A stretch of DNA of 20,818 bases from Methanobacteriota archaeon (GCA_023457135.1 JAEWMO010000086.1:1-20818); one strand, 5' to 3'; numbered from the stretch's first letter, positions 7,949 to 15,446 are shown. The notes: generated by a model not told the origin, from the sequence alone. Numbers and translations: made by a program.

Positions 7949-8769
7949 GCCTTTAAAGTGTTTGCGGCGGCCCCGGAGACGATCCGCACCACCGAGGGCT
8001 TCACCTTCCGCCGGTAGACGACGGCCGGGTCGCACTCGATCGTCCGGGCCGTCCAGCGATACATGTCCGACGCTGTCCGGATCGGGATCCGGTAGCGCCG
8101 GGGAATGAAGGCGAAACCGGCCTCCGCCTCTTCCTGCCACTCCCGGTACCGGGCGAGCTGGAACCGGACGAACGCCGCAAACCGGCCGGGGTGCCGGGCG
8201 GCGGTTGCCTCCGAGAGGTCGTCGAGCCCGAATTCATCCATCTCTTCGGCGGGGAAGTAGGTCCGGCCGAGGGTGAGGTCCTCTGCGATATCGCGGATGA
8301 AGTTGACATACTGCATCGCCCGGCCGAGGTTCTGCGCTGCAGCGTATGACTCCGGCGCAAGATCGAGGACCCGGGCCATCATCAGCCCGACCACCTCGGA
8401 CGAACCGTAGAGGTAGGCCTCGAGATCCCGGATCGTCCTGTAGGAGGCGACCGTGATATCTTTCTCCATGGAGTGGAGGAACGCCTCCGTCCACGCCGGA
8501 TCGAACCCCTTTCGCCCGGAGAGTTCGACGAACGAGTCGACCACCACGTCTCCCGTCGCCTCGCCGGCGGCCGCCGTCACGTAGCGGTCGGTGAAGGCGT
8601 AGAACTCATCGACCTGCTGCGGGACCGCGTCCACGTAATCGTCGGCCGTGCGGACGAAACTGTAGAGCGCAAAGACGTCCTCCCGTGCCGGCGGCGGGAA
8701 GAAAAGGGTCGAGTAGAAGTAGGTCCTGCTTCCCTGCCGAAAGATCTCGTAGATGGTCTCATCGATCAC
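7945..8769 (-). CDS. crtB: Phytoene/squalene synthase family, probable phytoene synthase
   Basis: A 274-aa protein that would join two geranylgeranyl diphosphates head to head to give phytoene. Both catalytic Asp-rich motifs are intact: TADDYVD (Asp43, Asp47) and NFIRDIAEDLTLGRTYFP (Asp160, Asp164), together with RTYFYSTLFFP at the N terminus. The desaturase partner upstream argues for phytoene rather than squalene. The start is uncertain. GTG at 8767-8769 has GAGGTG just upstream and begins VIDETIYEIF, as in related proteins. GTG at 8779-8781, overlapping the crtI stop, would add four residues. Its own stop overlaps the next gene's GTG, so translation is coupled. Confidence 0.9.
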   Translation of the reverse strand: MIDETIYEIFRQGSRTYFYSTLFFPPPAREDVFALYSFVRTADDYVDAVPQQVDEFYAFTDRYVTAAAGEATGDVVVDSFVELSGRKGFDPAWTEAFLHSMEKDITVASYRTIRDLEAYLYGSSEVVGLMMARVLDLAPESYAAAQNLGRAMQYVNFIRDIAEDLTLGRTYFPAEEMDEFGLDDLSEATAARHPGRFAAFVRFQLARYREWQEEAEAGFAFIPRRYRIPIRTASDMYRWTARTIECDPAVVYRRKVKPSVVRIVSGAAANTLKA

Positions 8770-8777
8770 AAAGCACC

Positions 8778-10250
8778 TCACCGGTAGCGGCCAATCAACT
8801 CGCGGGCGACAAGCTGGGACGAGATCAGGGTCATCGGGACCCCGATCCCGGGATGGGTGTACTGGCCGGTGTAGTAGAGGTTGCCAACCTTCTTGCTCCG
8901 GTGCGCCGGCCGCCAGAGCGCCGTCTGCCGGAGGGTGTGGGTGAGGCCGAGCGCCGTCCCCCGGTAGGCGTTGTAGCGGTCGGTGAAGTCGGAGAGCGCA
9001 AATATCCGCCGGGTCACGACCGCATCAAGGATATTCTCACCGAGGATCTCCTCCATCCGGCTCATGAGGAGGTTGTAGAACCGCTCGCGGAGCGCCGGGG
9101 TGTCCTCGATGCCGGGGGCGAGCGGTGCGAGGACGAAGAGCGTATCGGTGCCTTCCGGGGCGGCGGTCGTGTCGGTCCGCGAGGGGACGTTGACGTAGAA
9201 CGAGGGGTTCGTCGGCCAGGCTGCTTTGCCGGGGTCGAAGATCAGTTCGAACCCCTCCTCCCAGTCCCGTTCAAGGAAGATGTTGTGGTGCGCGAGCTTC
9301 GGGATCTCCCGGTTCACGCCGAGGTAGGCGACGAACGTAGACGGGGCGAGGACTTTCTTCGCCCAGTACGAGGCCGGGTAGGACCGCGAGCCTTCGGGAA
9401 GGAGGTGCAACTCCGCAAACGGATAGTCCGCATTGACCACGACGACGTCGGTCTCGTGCGCCCCGAGGGGAGTGACGACCCGGCGGGCGGTTCCCCTCTC
9501 GACGTCGATCGCGGTTGCCGGTTCGTTGTAGCGGTACTCGACCCCGAACTCCCGGCCGAGCGAGACCAGGGCCTTGACGACCGCCCGCATGCCCCCTTCC
9601 GGGTACCACACGCCCATGTTCATGTCGATGTGCGTCATGATGTGGTAGAACGAGGGGGTGTTCCGGGGAGAGCCGCCGAGGAAACCGATCGAATACTGGA
9701 CGACCTTCCGGGCTTCGTCGCTTGTGAAACGCTTCCGGACATAGGTCTCCAGGTTCTCGAGAGGGCTGAGCTTCCTCCCTTTCGAGAGGAGACGCCAGTC
9801 GAAAAAGTCGAAGATGCTCCGGTAGTCCCGGTAGAGGAGGTCGTCGACGGTGATGCCGTAGGTCCCTTCCGACTCCGCGAGGTAGCCCTTCAGCTTCTCC
9901 GCTCCTCCTGGCTCAAACGACTCAAAGAGGGCATAGTTCTTCTCGATGTCCGCCGAGATGTCCGCGACCCGCTCGTCGCCGAAGAAGACCCGGTAAGAGG
10001 GGTCGAGCCGCACGAGCGGGAAGTAGTCTCCCGGGCTTTTCCCGAACTCCGCAAAGAACCGGTCATAAACGTCGGGCATCAGGTACCACGACGGCCCCAT
10101 GTCGAACGTAAACCCCCTGTCACGGTGAACGCTCGCCCGGCCCCCGGGCTGCTCGTTCTTCTCGATCACCGTGACGTTAAAACCGCCCTTTGCAAGAAGA
10201 GCCGCGACGGAGAGACCTCCGAACCCGGCTCCGACAATGACAGCCCGCAT
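8778..10250 (-). CDS. crtI: CrtI-type carotenoid (phytoene) desaturase
   Basis: A 490-aa FAD-dependent desaturase/isomerase of typical CrtI length. The dinucleotide-binding motif VIVGAGFGGLSVAALLAKGG begins at residue 4. It is followed by GGRASV and FDMGPSWYLMP, the usual CrtI N-terminal landmarks. The C-terminal signature NLYYTGQYTHPGIGVP is intact. The open frame reaches further upstream and across the promoter; the ATG at 10248-10250 is chosen because it starts the FAD motif and has GGGGGAG before it. It would turn phytoene into lycopene, or act like CrtD as a 3,4-desaturase. With only one such gene in the window it may do both. The stop at 8778-8780 abuts or overlaps the phytoene synthase start. 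Confidence 0.93.
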   Translation of the reverse strand: MRAVIVGAGFGGLSVAALLAKGGFNVTVIEKNEQPGGRASVHRDRGFTFDMGPSWYLMPDVYDRFFAEFGKSPGDYFPLVRLDPSYRVFFGDERVADISADIEKNYALFESFEPGGAEKLKGYLAESEGTYGITVDDLLYRDYRSIFDFFDWRLLSKGRKLSPLENLETYVRKRFTSDEARKVVQYSIGFLGGSPRNTPSFYHIMTHIDMNMGVWYPEGGMRAVVKALVSLGREFGVEYRYNEPATAIDVERGTARRVVTPLGAHETDVVVVNADYPFAELHLLPEGSRSYPASYWAKKVLAPSTFVAYLGVNREIPKLAHHNIFLERDWEEGFELIFDPGKAAWPTNPSFYVNVPSRTDTTAAPEGTDTLFVLAPLAPGIEDTPALRERFYNLLMSRMEEILGENILDAVVTRRIFALSDFTDRYNAYRGTALGLTHTLRQTALWRPAHRSKKVGNLYYTGQYTHPGIGVPMTLISSQLVARELIGRYR

Positions 10251-10299
10251 AGACTCCCCCTTCCGGAATGGAAAGCGGGTGCAGGAAGACGCATCTCGA

Positions 10300-10307
10300 A
10301 TATAAAC
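10300..10307 (-). promoter_or_regulatory. TATA box of the crtI - crtB - ubiA unit
   Basis: The minus strand reads AAGGTTTATATTC about 54 nt before the crtI ATG, in the 92-bp gap after the CruF-like gene. The predicted start gives a leader of about 28 nt carrying the GGGGGAG Shine-Dalgarno. Confidence 0.6.
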
Positions 10308-10342
10308 CTTGGCGTCAGGGAAACGGGCAGGTGATGCGGTGC

Positions 10343-11077
10343 TCACGCCGGAGGTTCGTCCCGGAAGACGACCGGGATGGTCCCGACGGCGAGCGCCGCC
10401 CCGATAAGCGCCGGTATGGCAAGGCCGCTCCGCGTGAGGTAGCCGGTCCAGAACGCGAGGATCAGGAGGAGGCTTGCCGCAACCGTTCCCGGGATCGCCC
10501 GATCGCCCGCAACGAGCCGGAAGAGGGCGGTGTAGACCACCCCGGTCAGGACCCAGCCTGCGAAGTTCGAGGCCGGCACACCGTAGTAGGCGCCGCCGTC
10601 GGACCAGACCCAGAGGCCGGCGTGGACGACCGCGGGGTCGATGACGAGGTCGACGAGGAGGAGGACGAAGGTCCCGGCCGGGACCAGACGGCTCCAGGAG
10701 GTCCCGGCGGCGGCCCCGGCGAGGGTGACGGCGCCGAGGAGCATCGGGAGGTAGGCGAAGGCGACCGTCCAGGGGACGAGGCCGAAGACCCGGTAGCCGA
10801 GGTCGGCCGAATACGTGAACCGGCCATACGGGACGCCGGTCGCAACGGCATAGGCCTCGACGGCGAGCGGGAGGATGCTCAGGATGAGGAGGAGGGCAAT
10901 GCCGCGGGCGGGGCTGAGCCAGCGGACGAGGGCGACGTAGGAGGGGAGGGCGAGGGCGACCAGGAAGACGACCGGGACGGCGGGCGGGACCGCCGGATCG
11001 TCGAACCGGACCACCAGGTATGCAGCGAGGAAGAGGGCGAGGGCGGCAAGAAGGAGGGCCGGCCGGATGGTGCGCAT
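10343..11077 (-). CDS. CruF-like carotenoid biosynthesis membrane protein (DUF422/COG2324)
   Basis: A 244-aa polytopic protein with about seven helices. Family landmarks are VEAYAVATGVPYGRFTYSADLG (split: about 73-94) and DLVIDPAVVHAGLWVW with YYGVPASNFAGW after it, which carry the conserved acidic, Trp and Asn residues. In haloarchaea CruF (bisanhydrobacterioruberin hydratase) adds water to the C50 chain ends; in bacteria relatives are 1',2'-hydratases. Together with CrtI, CrtB and the UbiA enzyme next door it fits a C50 or hydroxylated acyclic carotenoid pathway. The ATG at 11075-11077 has no Shine-Dalgarno but sits 27 nt from a TATA box at 11101-11106, so the message is probably leaderless. 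Confidence 0.85.
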   Translation of the reverse strand: MRTIRPALLLAALALFLAAYLVVRFDDPAVPPAVPVVFLVALALPSYVALVRWLSPARGIALLLILSILPLAVEAYAVATGVPYGRFTYSADLGYRVFGLVPWTVAFAYLPMLLGAVTLAGAAAGTSWSRLVPAGTFVLLLVDLVIDPAVVHAGLWVWSDGGAYYGVPASNFAGWVLTGVVYTALFRLVAGDRAIPGTVAASLLLILAFWTGYLTRSGLAIPALIGAALAVGTIPVVFRDEPPA

Positions 11078-11100
11078 GGGCGGGGAAAGGCGGCGGCGGG

Positions 11101-11108
11101 GATAAACC
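11101..11108 (-). promoter_or_regulatory. TATA box of the CruF-like gene (leaderless start)
   Basis: GAGGTTTATC on the minus strand is centred about 27 nt before the ATG at 11077. That distance puts the transcription start at or next to the start codon, and there is no Shine-Dalgarno. Both point to a leaderless transcript separate from the upstream DUF39 gene. Confidence 0.55.
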
Positions 11109-11113
11109 TCCCC

Positions 11114-12355
11114 CTACCGTCCCCCGTTCCCGGCGAAGGTGAACCGGGAGTCAAGGATGCGCTCTTTTAAGTCCCGGCAGAGGTCCTCGGCGAGTGTCCG
11201 GCCCGACTGGCGAAGCGTGATCGGGACCTTCCGCCCCCGGACCCGGAGCGAGCCTTCGCCGGCCTCGAAGGCGTCGTTTTGGCAGGCGGCAACGCAGGCG
11301 GTGCAGGCGAGGCAGCGGTCCCGGTCGAGCCCGGTCTCGCGGGCAAACGCGCCCGTCGGGCAGATCGCGGCCGCGGCACAGGTCGAGCACTCCTCGCACC
11401 ATTCGGGGTTGTAGGTCACCTCCCGGTCGACCCCCTGCCAGACGTCGGCGTAGGTCGCCTCCCCGAGAACGGTGCGGGTGTTGATGTCGGCAACCGGGAG
11501 GGCGATCTCCTCGTCGAGGACCCGGAGTCCCGCGACCTGCCGGTCGTCGAGGACCGGGATCGCGACGCCGAGGCTCGTGATGCACTCCGGGCCGGCGGAG
11601 GTCGCAAACCCGCCCATGTAGCGGGGCAGCATCCCGGCCATGTCGGCGATGGCCGTGAGGTTCGGCCGGGCTGGTGTGCTCCGGGTCCCCTCCCCGGTCA
11701 TAATACCGGCCGAGCCGTTCAGGAAGACCGGCGTCCCGTCGCGGATGGCGAGCCTCGCCGGATCGTTCTGGAGGGGGTTGATCTCGCCGCACCCGCTGAC
11801 CGAGGCCTCACGGCAGGGCCCTTCAAGCCCCGTGACCGAGAAGATCGTCTTCACCCGCGTGGGCCGGGTGTTGAGGTAGGCGGTGTAGTTTTTGTAAGCG
11901 CTCCGGGTCGTGAAGAGCCGGGCGTAGGCGAAGTCCTCGAGCGTCGCCTTCGCCTCGATCGACCGGTCGGCGGCCTCCACCACCACCTCGATCTCCCGGC
12001 CCTCGACGATATCGCGGAAGAGGTGGCCGCCCCCGTAGCCGGCACCGGCATGGGCAGTCCCGGAGACGATGACGTCGAGGAGGCCGAGGTGCTCGTTCGG
12101 GCAGGGGCCGGGCATGCAGGGGACGCCGTTTAACCAGGCCCGCTCCGCCCGCTCGAACGTCCCCGGCGCCGCGACCGGGACGGAGAGGATCGCCGCGGTC
12201 CCCGACATCACCCCGCAGGTTCCCGTGGTGACGACGTCGACCTCCGCGGCCTTGACCTCAGCACCCTCGCGGACGAGGCGCTTGAATTCAGCGGCCGTGT
12301 AGACGACCGCGGTGCCGTTCCGTATCCTCTCATCGATCTCTGCCAGCGTCTTCAT
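11114..12355 (-). CDS. DUF39/HcyBio-family protein with C-terminal 2[4Fe-4S] ferredoxin domain (methanogenesis marker 16-like)
   Basis: A 413-aa protein. Residues 1 to about 300 match the homocysteine biosynthesis family (DUF39/COG1900), with VDVVTTGTCGVMSG (Cys47), conserved Cys80/85 and Cys181/189, and GGFATSAGPECITSLGVAIP (249-268). The C terminus holds two [4Fe-4S] motifs: Cys320, 323, 326, 332 and Cys348, 351, 354, 358. In Methanosarcina, DUF39 proteins with a ferredoxin-like partner make homocysteine from aspartate semialdehyde and sulfide. The fused form resembles the methanogen-restricted marker 16 family, whose role is not settled. The ATG at 12353-12355 has GGAG upstream. A divergent HTH gene lies nearby. 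Confidence 0.85.
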   Translation of the reverse strand: MKTLAEIDERIRNGTAVVYTAAEFKRLVREGAEVKAAEVDVVTTGTCGVMSGTAAILSVPVAAPGTFERAERAWLNGVPCMPGPCPNEHLGLLDVIVSGTAHAGAGYGGGHLFRDIVEGREIEVVVEAADRSIEAKATLEDFAYARLFTTRSAYKNYTAYLNTRPTRVKTIFSVTGLEGPCREASVSGCGEINPLQNDPARLAIRDGTPVFLNGSAGIMTGEGTRSTPARPNLTAIADMAGMLPRYMGGFATSAGPECITSLGVAIPVLDDRQVAGLRVLDEEIALPVADINTRTVLGEATYADVWQGVDREVTYNPEWCEECSTCAAAAICPTGAFARETGLDRDRCLACTACVAACQNDAFEAGEGSLRVRGRKVPITLRQSGRTLAEDLCRDLKERILDSRFTFAGNGGR

Positions 12356-12369
12356 GATATCAGGTTCTC

Positions 12370-12543
12370 CTACGCCCGGGCAACGCTCCCGAATTCGGCG
12401 GTGTGGTAGGTCTCGATCTCCTTAAACCCTCCGCCCGGCATGACCGGCAACGGCAGAGCGGCCGAAACCGCCGCAAGATCCGCGGTCAGGGGAAGGGGAG
12501 TATCCGGCGGAGCGGTATTCTTTGACCATATCCGGAAAAACAT
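12370..12543 (-). CDS. Possible small protein upstream of the DUF39 gene
   Basis: A 57-aa ORF starting MFFRIWSKNTAPPDTPLP and ending IETYHTAEFGSVARA, 14 nt before the DUF39 ATG. Its codons favour G and C at the third position much as the neighbouring real genes do, and the text is not the Arg/Pro-rich kind seen in shadow frames. There is no Shine-Dalgarno. A TATA-like CTATAGTA about 20 nt upstream could give a leaderless message. A start at 12558 (MITAIMFF) is also possible. I recognise no family. It could instead be a long leader of the DUF39 gene. Confidence 0.4.
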   Translation of the reverse strand: MFFRIWSKNTAPPDTPLPLTADLAAVSAALPLPVMPGGGFKEIETYHTAEFGSVARA

Positions 12544-12548
12544 TATCG
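12534..12548 (+). promoter_or_regulatory. BRE/TATA of the HTH regulator (leaderless)
   Basis: GGAAAAACATTATCG places an A-rich BRE and a TATA-like CATTAT about 29 nt before the ATG at 12573. No Shine-Dalgarno precedes that ATG, which fits a leaderless transcript. Confidence 0.45.
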
Positions 12549-12572
12549 CAGTGATCATACTATAGTAGATCG

Positions 12573-13058
12573 ATGCTCTCACGAAGAATCTTTGAAACCG
12601 GGTTTGCCGAGGCGCTCCAGGAGGAGCTCGCCCGGCAGGATATGAGCATCCGGGACCTCGCGGAGCGGGCGGGGATCCCGGCCGCCACCCTTTACAAGCT
12701 CACGTCGGGGAGAGCAGACCCGCGCCTCTCGACCGTCCGGCGGATCGTCAACGTTCTCGAGCCGCGGGAGAAGAGTTTCATCGCGGTGATCGCGGCCCGG
12801 TTCCTCCTCGACGAGATCGATAACCGGGATCTGGCGATCGGCGAGCGGAAGTACCGGATCCGGGGCTACCCGGCGGACACCCTCGAGGAGTGCATCGCCG
12901 CCGCGGCGCGGGCGGAGAAGGAGGGAGCGCTCGGGATCGTCTGCGCCCCGATCCTCGCCTCGATCGTGGAGAAGATCGTCGACTGCCCGGTCGCGATCAT
13001 CAAGCCGCAACAGCGGACGCTGATCGAGGCGATCGAGACGATAGCAAAGAGGGTTTAG
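12573..13058 (+). CDS. XRE-type HTH transcriptional regulator
   Basis: A 161-aa protein. Residues about 9-60 form an XRE/Cro helix-turn-helix (MSIRDLAERAGIPAATLYKL, followed by SGRADPRLSTVRRIVNVLE). The C-terminal half, about 90-158, is an alpha/beta domain (LEECIAAAARAEKEGALGIV, ILASIVEKIVDCPVAIIKP). It has the look of a small ligand-sensing Rossmann-like domain, somewhat like the PrpR N-terminal domain; that match is inference. It is divergent from the DUF39 gene across a gap of about 30-220 bp, depending on whether the 57-aa ORF is real, so it may control that gene. The start is ATG at 12573 with no Shine-Dalgarno. Confidence 0.85.
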   Translation: MLSRRIFETGFAEALQEELARQDMSIRDLAERAGIPAATLYKLTSGRADPRLSTVRRIVNVLEPREKSFIAVIAARFLLDEIDNRDLAIGERKYRIRGYPADTLEECIAAAARAEKEGALGIVCAPILASIVEKIVDCPVAIIKPQQRTLIEAIETIAKRV

Positions 13059-13111
13059 AGGAAATCCCACTCGAAAACGCGCCACCAATCCGGAGAAGAT
13101 AGACACGGATG

Positions 13112-13131
13112 CCCGGACAGTTCTTTCCGGG
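13112..13131 (+). terminator. Weak hairpin after the HTH gene
   Basis: CCCGGA (13112-13117) and TCCGGG (13126-13131) form a 6-bp stem about 55 nt past the HTH stop. No T-run follows, so it is only a weak candidate for termination or RNA 3'-end stability. Confidence 0.2.
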
Positions 13132-13147
13132 GGAAGACCACCGGCGT

Positions 13148-13393
13148 TCACCTTTTTCTTGCCCGAAAGATCATGATCGCACCCGGGACTGCAAAAGCAC
13201 CGGCCAGGACGTCTGAGCCCGGAGCCGTCCTACCCCGCGGCTCCAGCTCCAGGTCGAGACCGTTCGTCAGGCTCTCAAAGCCTATCTCCTCTCGGAGGCT
13301 GGAATAGCCCTCCCTCTAACCGTGATGGTCTGCCGGTAGCCGGGCGTTTCTACCGGATAGGTGCCGTTCTCGTGGTGGCCATCGCCACGAGGG
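13148..13393 (-). pseudogene. Decayed C-terminal end of a surface protein
   Basis: Two overlapping minus-strand frames join into one protein-like stretch. The first reads ENGTYPVETPGYRQTITVR and then hits a stop. A one-step frame change in the G-rich run near 13308-13316 restores EGYSSLREEIGFESLTNGLD and runs to a TGA at 13148-13150. The last residues, APGSDVLAGAFAVPGAIM then IFRARKR, form a Pro-Gly / hydrophobic helix / basic tail like that of archaeosortase-processed proteins, though with PGS rather than PGF. Upstream frames are stopped. It looks like the remains of a secreted Ig-like or PEGA-like protein just downstream of the TolB-like gene. An inverted repeat, CTCGTGG/CCACGAG, lies at 13369-13391. 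Confidence 0.5.
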
Positions 13394-13498
13394 GCCCATC
13401 ATCAAGCTCTAAGAGATTGCTCCTATCGCAGCTGTCCCGCCCGACGCCGAATCTGAGATCCGGTCCTGCGGGCCGGGACACGGAGCATCCGGATACGG

Positions 13499-14701
13499 TC
13501 ACAACCGCCTCCCGGCCCAGACTGCGAACACCCCGATCAAAAGCGCTGCAACTGCAGAGAGAAACCCGAAACCCGGCGCAACAACGGCCGGATCGTCCCG
13601 GATCACCACGAAAATGTCGTTTCCATTGCTCACGGCAATCTTTTGTCCGTCAGGCGACCACTGGTGCATCCGAAAGTCGTACCCCGGAACAAGAGGTTGC
13701 AGATCCGATCCTCTGTCGTCCATCACCCAGACCGACGACGGGAGACGGGACTGCGAGTAGAACGCGATTTCTTCTCCGTCCGGGGACCAGACCGGTGCGG
13801 TGTCGATGTTTTCCGAGGCCAGGCGGCGCATGTTACTTCCGTCGGCGTTCACGATCCGGATCTCGAACGAGACCTCCCCGGAGGAGGTCTTGGGAGTTTT
13901 CACGGCATAGAGGATCTCGCGCCCGTCGGGAGACCAGGAGAACTGCAGGACATCTTCCCCGTCGGGAGTTATCTGCATTCCGCCCGACCTATCGACGTTC
14001 ATCACCCGGATCACAGCTGTGCCGGAGGCCCGGGAGAGGTAGGCGATCCCGTCGCCCCCCGGGTGCCATCGGGGCATCAGGGCATCACCCGAGGAGGTAA
14101 GCCCCCGTCCTCCGCTGCCATCCGGGTTCACGACCCGGATGTCGGCCTCTCTACGGATCTCCGAGAGGTTGATATTCATCGAAGCACGACCGCCACGCTC
14201 ATCGGCAGTTGCTTCCCTGATATCCGCACCTCCGAAGAGGCACGACGTATACGCGATCATCCTGCCGTCCGGGCTCCACTCCGCCCCGTAGCCCTGCGGC
14301 CCATGCAGCCAGGGGACGACGTTTGTCCCGTCGGTCACCTGCACCGGACCGGTTCCGTCGGCGTTCATCACCCAGAGATCGTATGAGCCCGATCTGTCGG
14401 ATATAAATAAGATCTCCTTTCCGTCGGGGGACCAGGGGTTCGTGACGAAGAAGTCCCGCGACCCGGCCGGGGTCAGGTCCGTCCCGGCGGTCCCGTCGGC
14501 GGCCATCACCCGGATGGTCATATCCCCGGTGGCGGGGTCGAACGAGATGTACGCGATCCGCTCTCCGTCGGGAGACCAGAAGGGAAATCCGTCCAACTCA
14601 GGGGTATCGGTGAGCTGGAGGATCTCGGCCGCGGCTGCGGCCCCCGGGAAGAGGAGGAGGCAGATCACGAACGGGATGATGCAGAGCCCTTTGCAGTTCA
14701 T
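13499..14701 (-). CDS. Secreted TolB-like seven-bladed beta-propeller with PGF-CTERM anchor
   Basis: A 400-aa protein. The signal peptide spans residues 1-25 (CIIPFVICLLLFPGAAAA). Seven propeller repeats follow, each with a WSPDG-like turn (FWSPDGERIAY, PWSPDGKEILF, EWSPDGRMIAY, RWHPGGDGIAY, SWSPDGREILY, VWSPDGEEIAF, QWSPDGQKIAV), the PD40/TolB type. The C terminus (about 375-400, APGFGFLSAVAALLIGVF then a basic tail) is a good PGF-CTERM archaeosortase signal, so the mature protein is probably lipid-anchored on the outer face. A binding or scaffold role is likely; the partner is unknown. GAGGG lies about 10 nt before the ATG. The Cys-rich gene ends 11 nt upstream, so they probably share a transcript. 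Confidence 0.9.
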   Translation of the reverse strand: MNCKGLCIIPFVICLLLFPGAAAAAEILQLTDTPELDGFPFWSPDGERIAYISFDPATGDMTIRVMAADGTAGTDLTPAGSRDFFVTNPWSPDGKEILFISDRSGSYDLWVMNADGTGPVQVTDGTNVVPWLHGPQGYGAEWSPDGRMIAYTSCLFGGADIREATADERGGRASMNINLSEIRREADIRVVNPDGSGGRGLTSSGDALMPRWHPGGDGIAYLSRASGTAVIRVMNVDRSGGMQITPDGEDVLQFSWSPDGREILYAVKTPKTSSGEVSFEIRIVNADGSNMRRLASENIDTAPVWSPDGEEIAFYSQSRLPSSVWVMDDRGSDLQPLVPGYDFRMHQWSPDGQKIAVSNGNDIFVVIRDDPAVVAPGFGFLSAVAALLIGVFAVWAGRRL

Positions 14702-14712
14702 GCTCTATGCCC

Positions 14713-15126
14713 TCAGGGAGTGATTACACAGGAACACGTAGCCTCCTCGGTCAGTATCGGCACAGCGCTGGCACAGTAGCACTTGGCTTGGGTCGTAACC
14801 TCGACTGTGTAGGAGGGGGGAGGAGACGGAGATGAAACGATTAGGTTTGCCGAGCCCGCCTGTATTGAGGTGCCGGGATAACGATACTCATGCCGTCTAA
14901 ACTGACCGTTCCAGCTGGCCTTCGCGATCACCGTCAGGTCGCAGCTGTAGCCCAGCCCGGAACACTCTTTCTCATGGAACGTGATACAACCGCTTGCAGA
15001 CCATTCTACCGTAATGTATCGCGTACCGTCCGTCCTTTGGTATAATTTTGCGGAGATAATTTTTGCCGATGCGTTATACTTGAATGTCTGGACGGGACCA
15101 CATGAACCAAGAAGTTGATCCGCCAT
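14713..15126 (-). CDS. Small Cys-rich protein of unknown function
   Basis: A 137-aa protein with about eight cysteines, grouped toward the C terminus (ECSGLGYSC, AKCYCAS, ATCSCVITP). It has no signal peptide and no obvious transmembrane helix. Beta-rich, Ser/Thr-rich text such as RYITVEWSASGCITFHEKEC suggests a small beta-sandwich, or disulfide- or metal-bound fold. The frame opens further up (ATG at 15171), but ATG at 15124-15126 is preferred because GGAGG sits 8 nt before it and the preceding ORF ends two bases upstream. It is followed after 11 nt by the TolB-like gene. The part before it may be frameshifted (see the next ORF), in which case this could be the C-terminal part of a longer broken protein. 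Confidence 0.65.
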   Translation of the reverse strand: MADQLLGSCGPVQTFKYNASAKIISAKLYQRTDGTRYITVEWSASGCITFHEKECSGLGYSCDLTVIAKASWNGQFRRHEYRYPGTSIQAGSANLIVSSPSPPPSYTVEVTTQAKCYCASAVPILTEEATCSCVITP

Positions 15127-15128
15127 AG

Positions 15129-15362
15129 TTAGTCCCTCCGCAAGAGAGCCGGGTCTTCGATCCTCTTCCATCTACGCTGCGGCAAATCTTGGTCCGGCCG
15201 TCTCAACGAGACTCGTCCGTGAAGAGCTTCTCGATCAACGGCGTCAGGCCCCCTATTCTTGCCAATTTCTGCACATCCTGCCGTCCGGGGTCGCATACTC
15301 ACATTCCCTAGAACAGCATCAGGATCACCAAGGAATGACCTCGTTTTGATGTTTCTGTTCAT
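15129..15362 (-). CDS. 77-codon ORF behind leader B; possibly the broken 5' part of the next gene
   Basis: The ATG at 15360-15362 has an excellent GGAGG and lies exactly where the homologous cassette at 19379 starts its gene, so translation should begin here. The first 20 residues (MNRNIKTRSFLGDPDAVLGN) look natural. After that the frame becomes Arg/Asp/Pro-rich, like a shadow frame. Meanwhile another frame shows coding-like text (QKLARIGGLTPLIEKLFTDE) ending at a stop at 15203-15205, and the frame of the downstream gene shows LVETAGPRFAAA just before a TAG. Several indels in one original gene would explain this. Alternatively it is a genuine short peptide whose TAA, two bases before the next ATG, couples translation. 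Confidence 0.35.
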   Translation of the reverse strand: MNRNIKTRSFLGDPDAVLGNVSMRPRTAGCAEIGKNRGPDAVDREALHGRVSLRRPDQDLPQRRWKRIEDPALLRRD

Positions 15363-15383
15363 TTGCTTTCCTCCATCTTACTA

Positions 15384-15446
15384 CCCGGAGGCGAACGAGG
15401 CATACATTCAAGTACCGCGAATGCGTATATCTCCTTTGCCTCCGGG
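15384..15446 (-). promoter_or_regulatory. Long-range stem in leader B (candidate structured RNA)
   Basis: On the transcript, CCCGGAGGC (15446-15438) can pair perfectly with GCCTCCGGG (15392-15384) around a 45-nt loop. The 3' arm lies about 20 nt before the ATG at 15362 and near the GGAGGA Shine-Dalgarno. The matching region of copy C has a stem at the same place with different outer pairs. No known riboswitch is recognised. Confidence 0.45.

Noticed and set aside
8685..10334. 549-codon plus-strand open frame
   Set aside because: It is antisense to crtI, whose motifs are intact; its composition is that of a mirror frame, with no recognisable domain.
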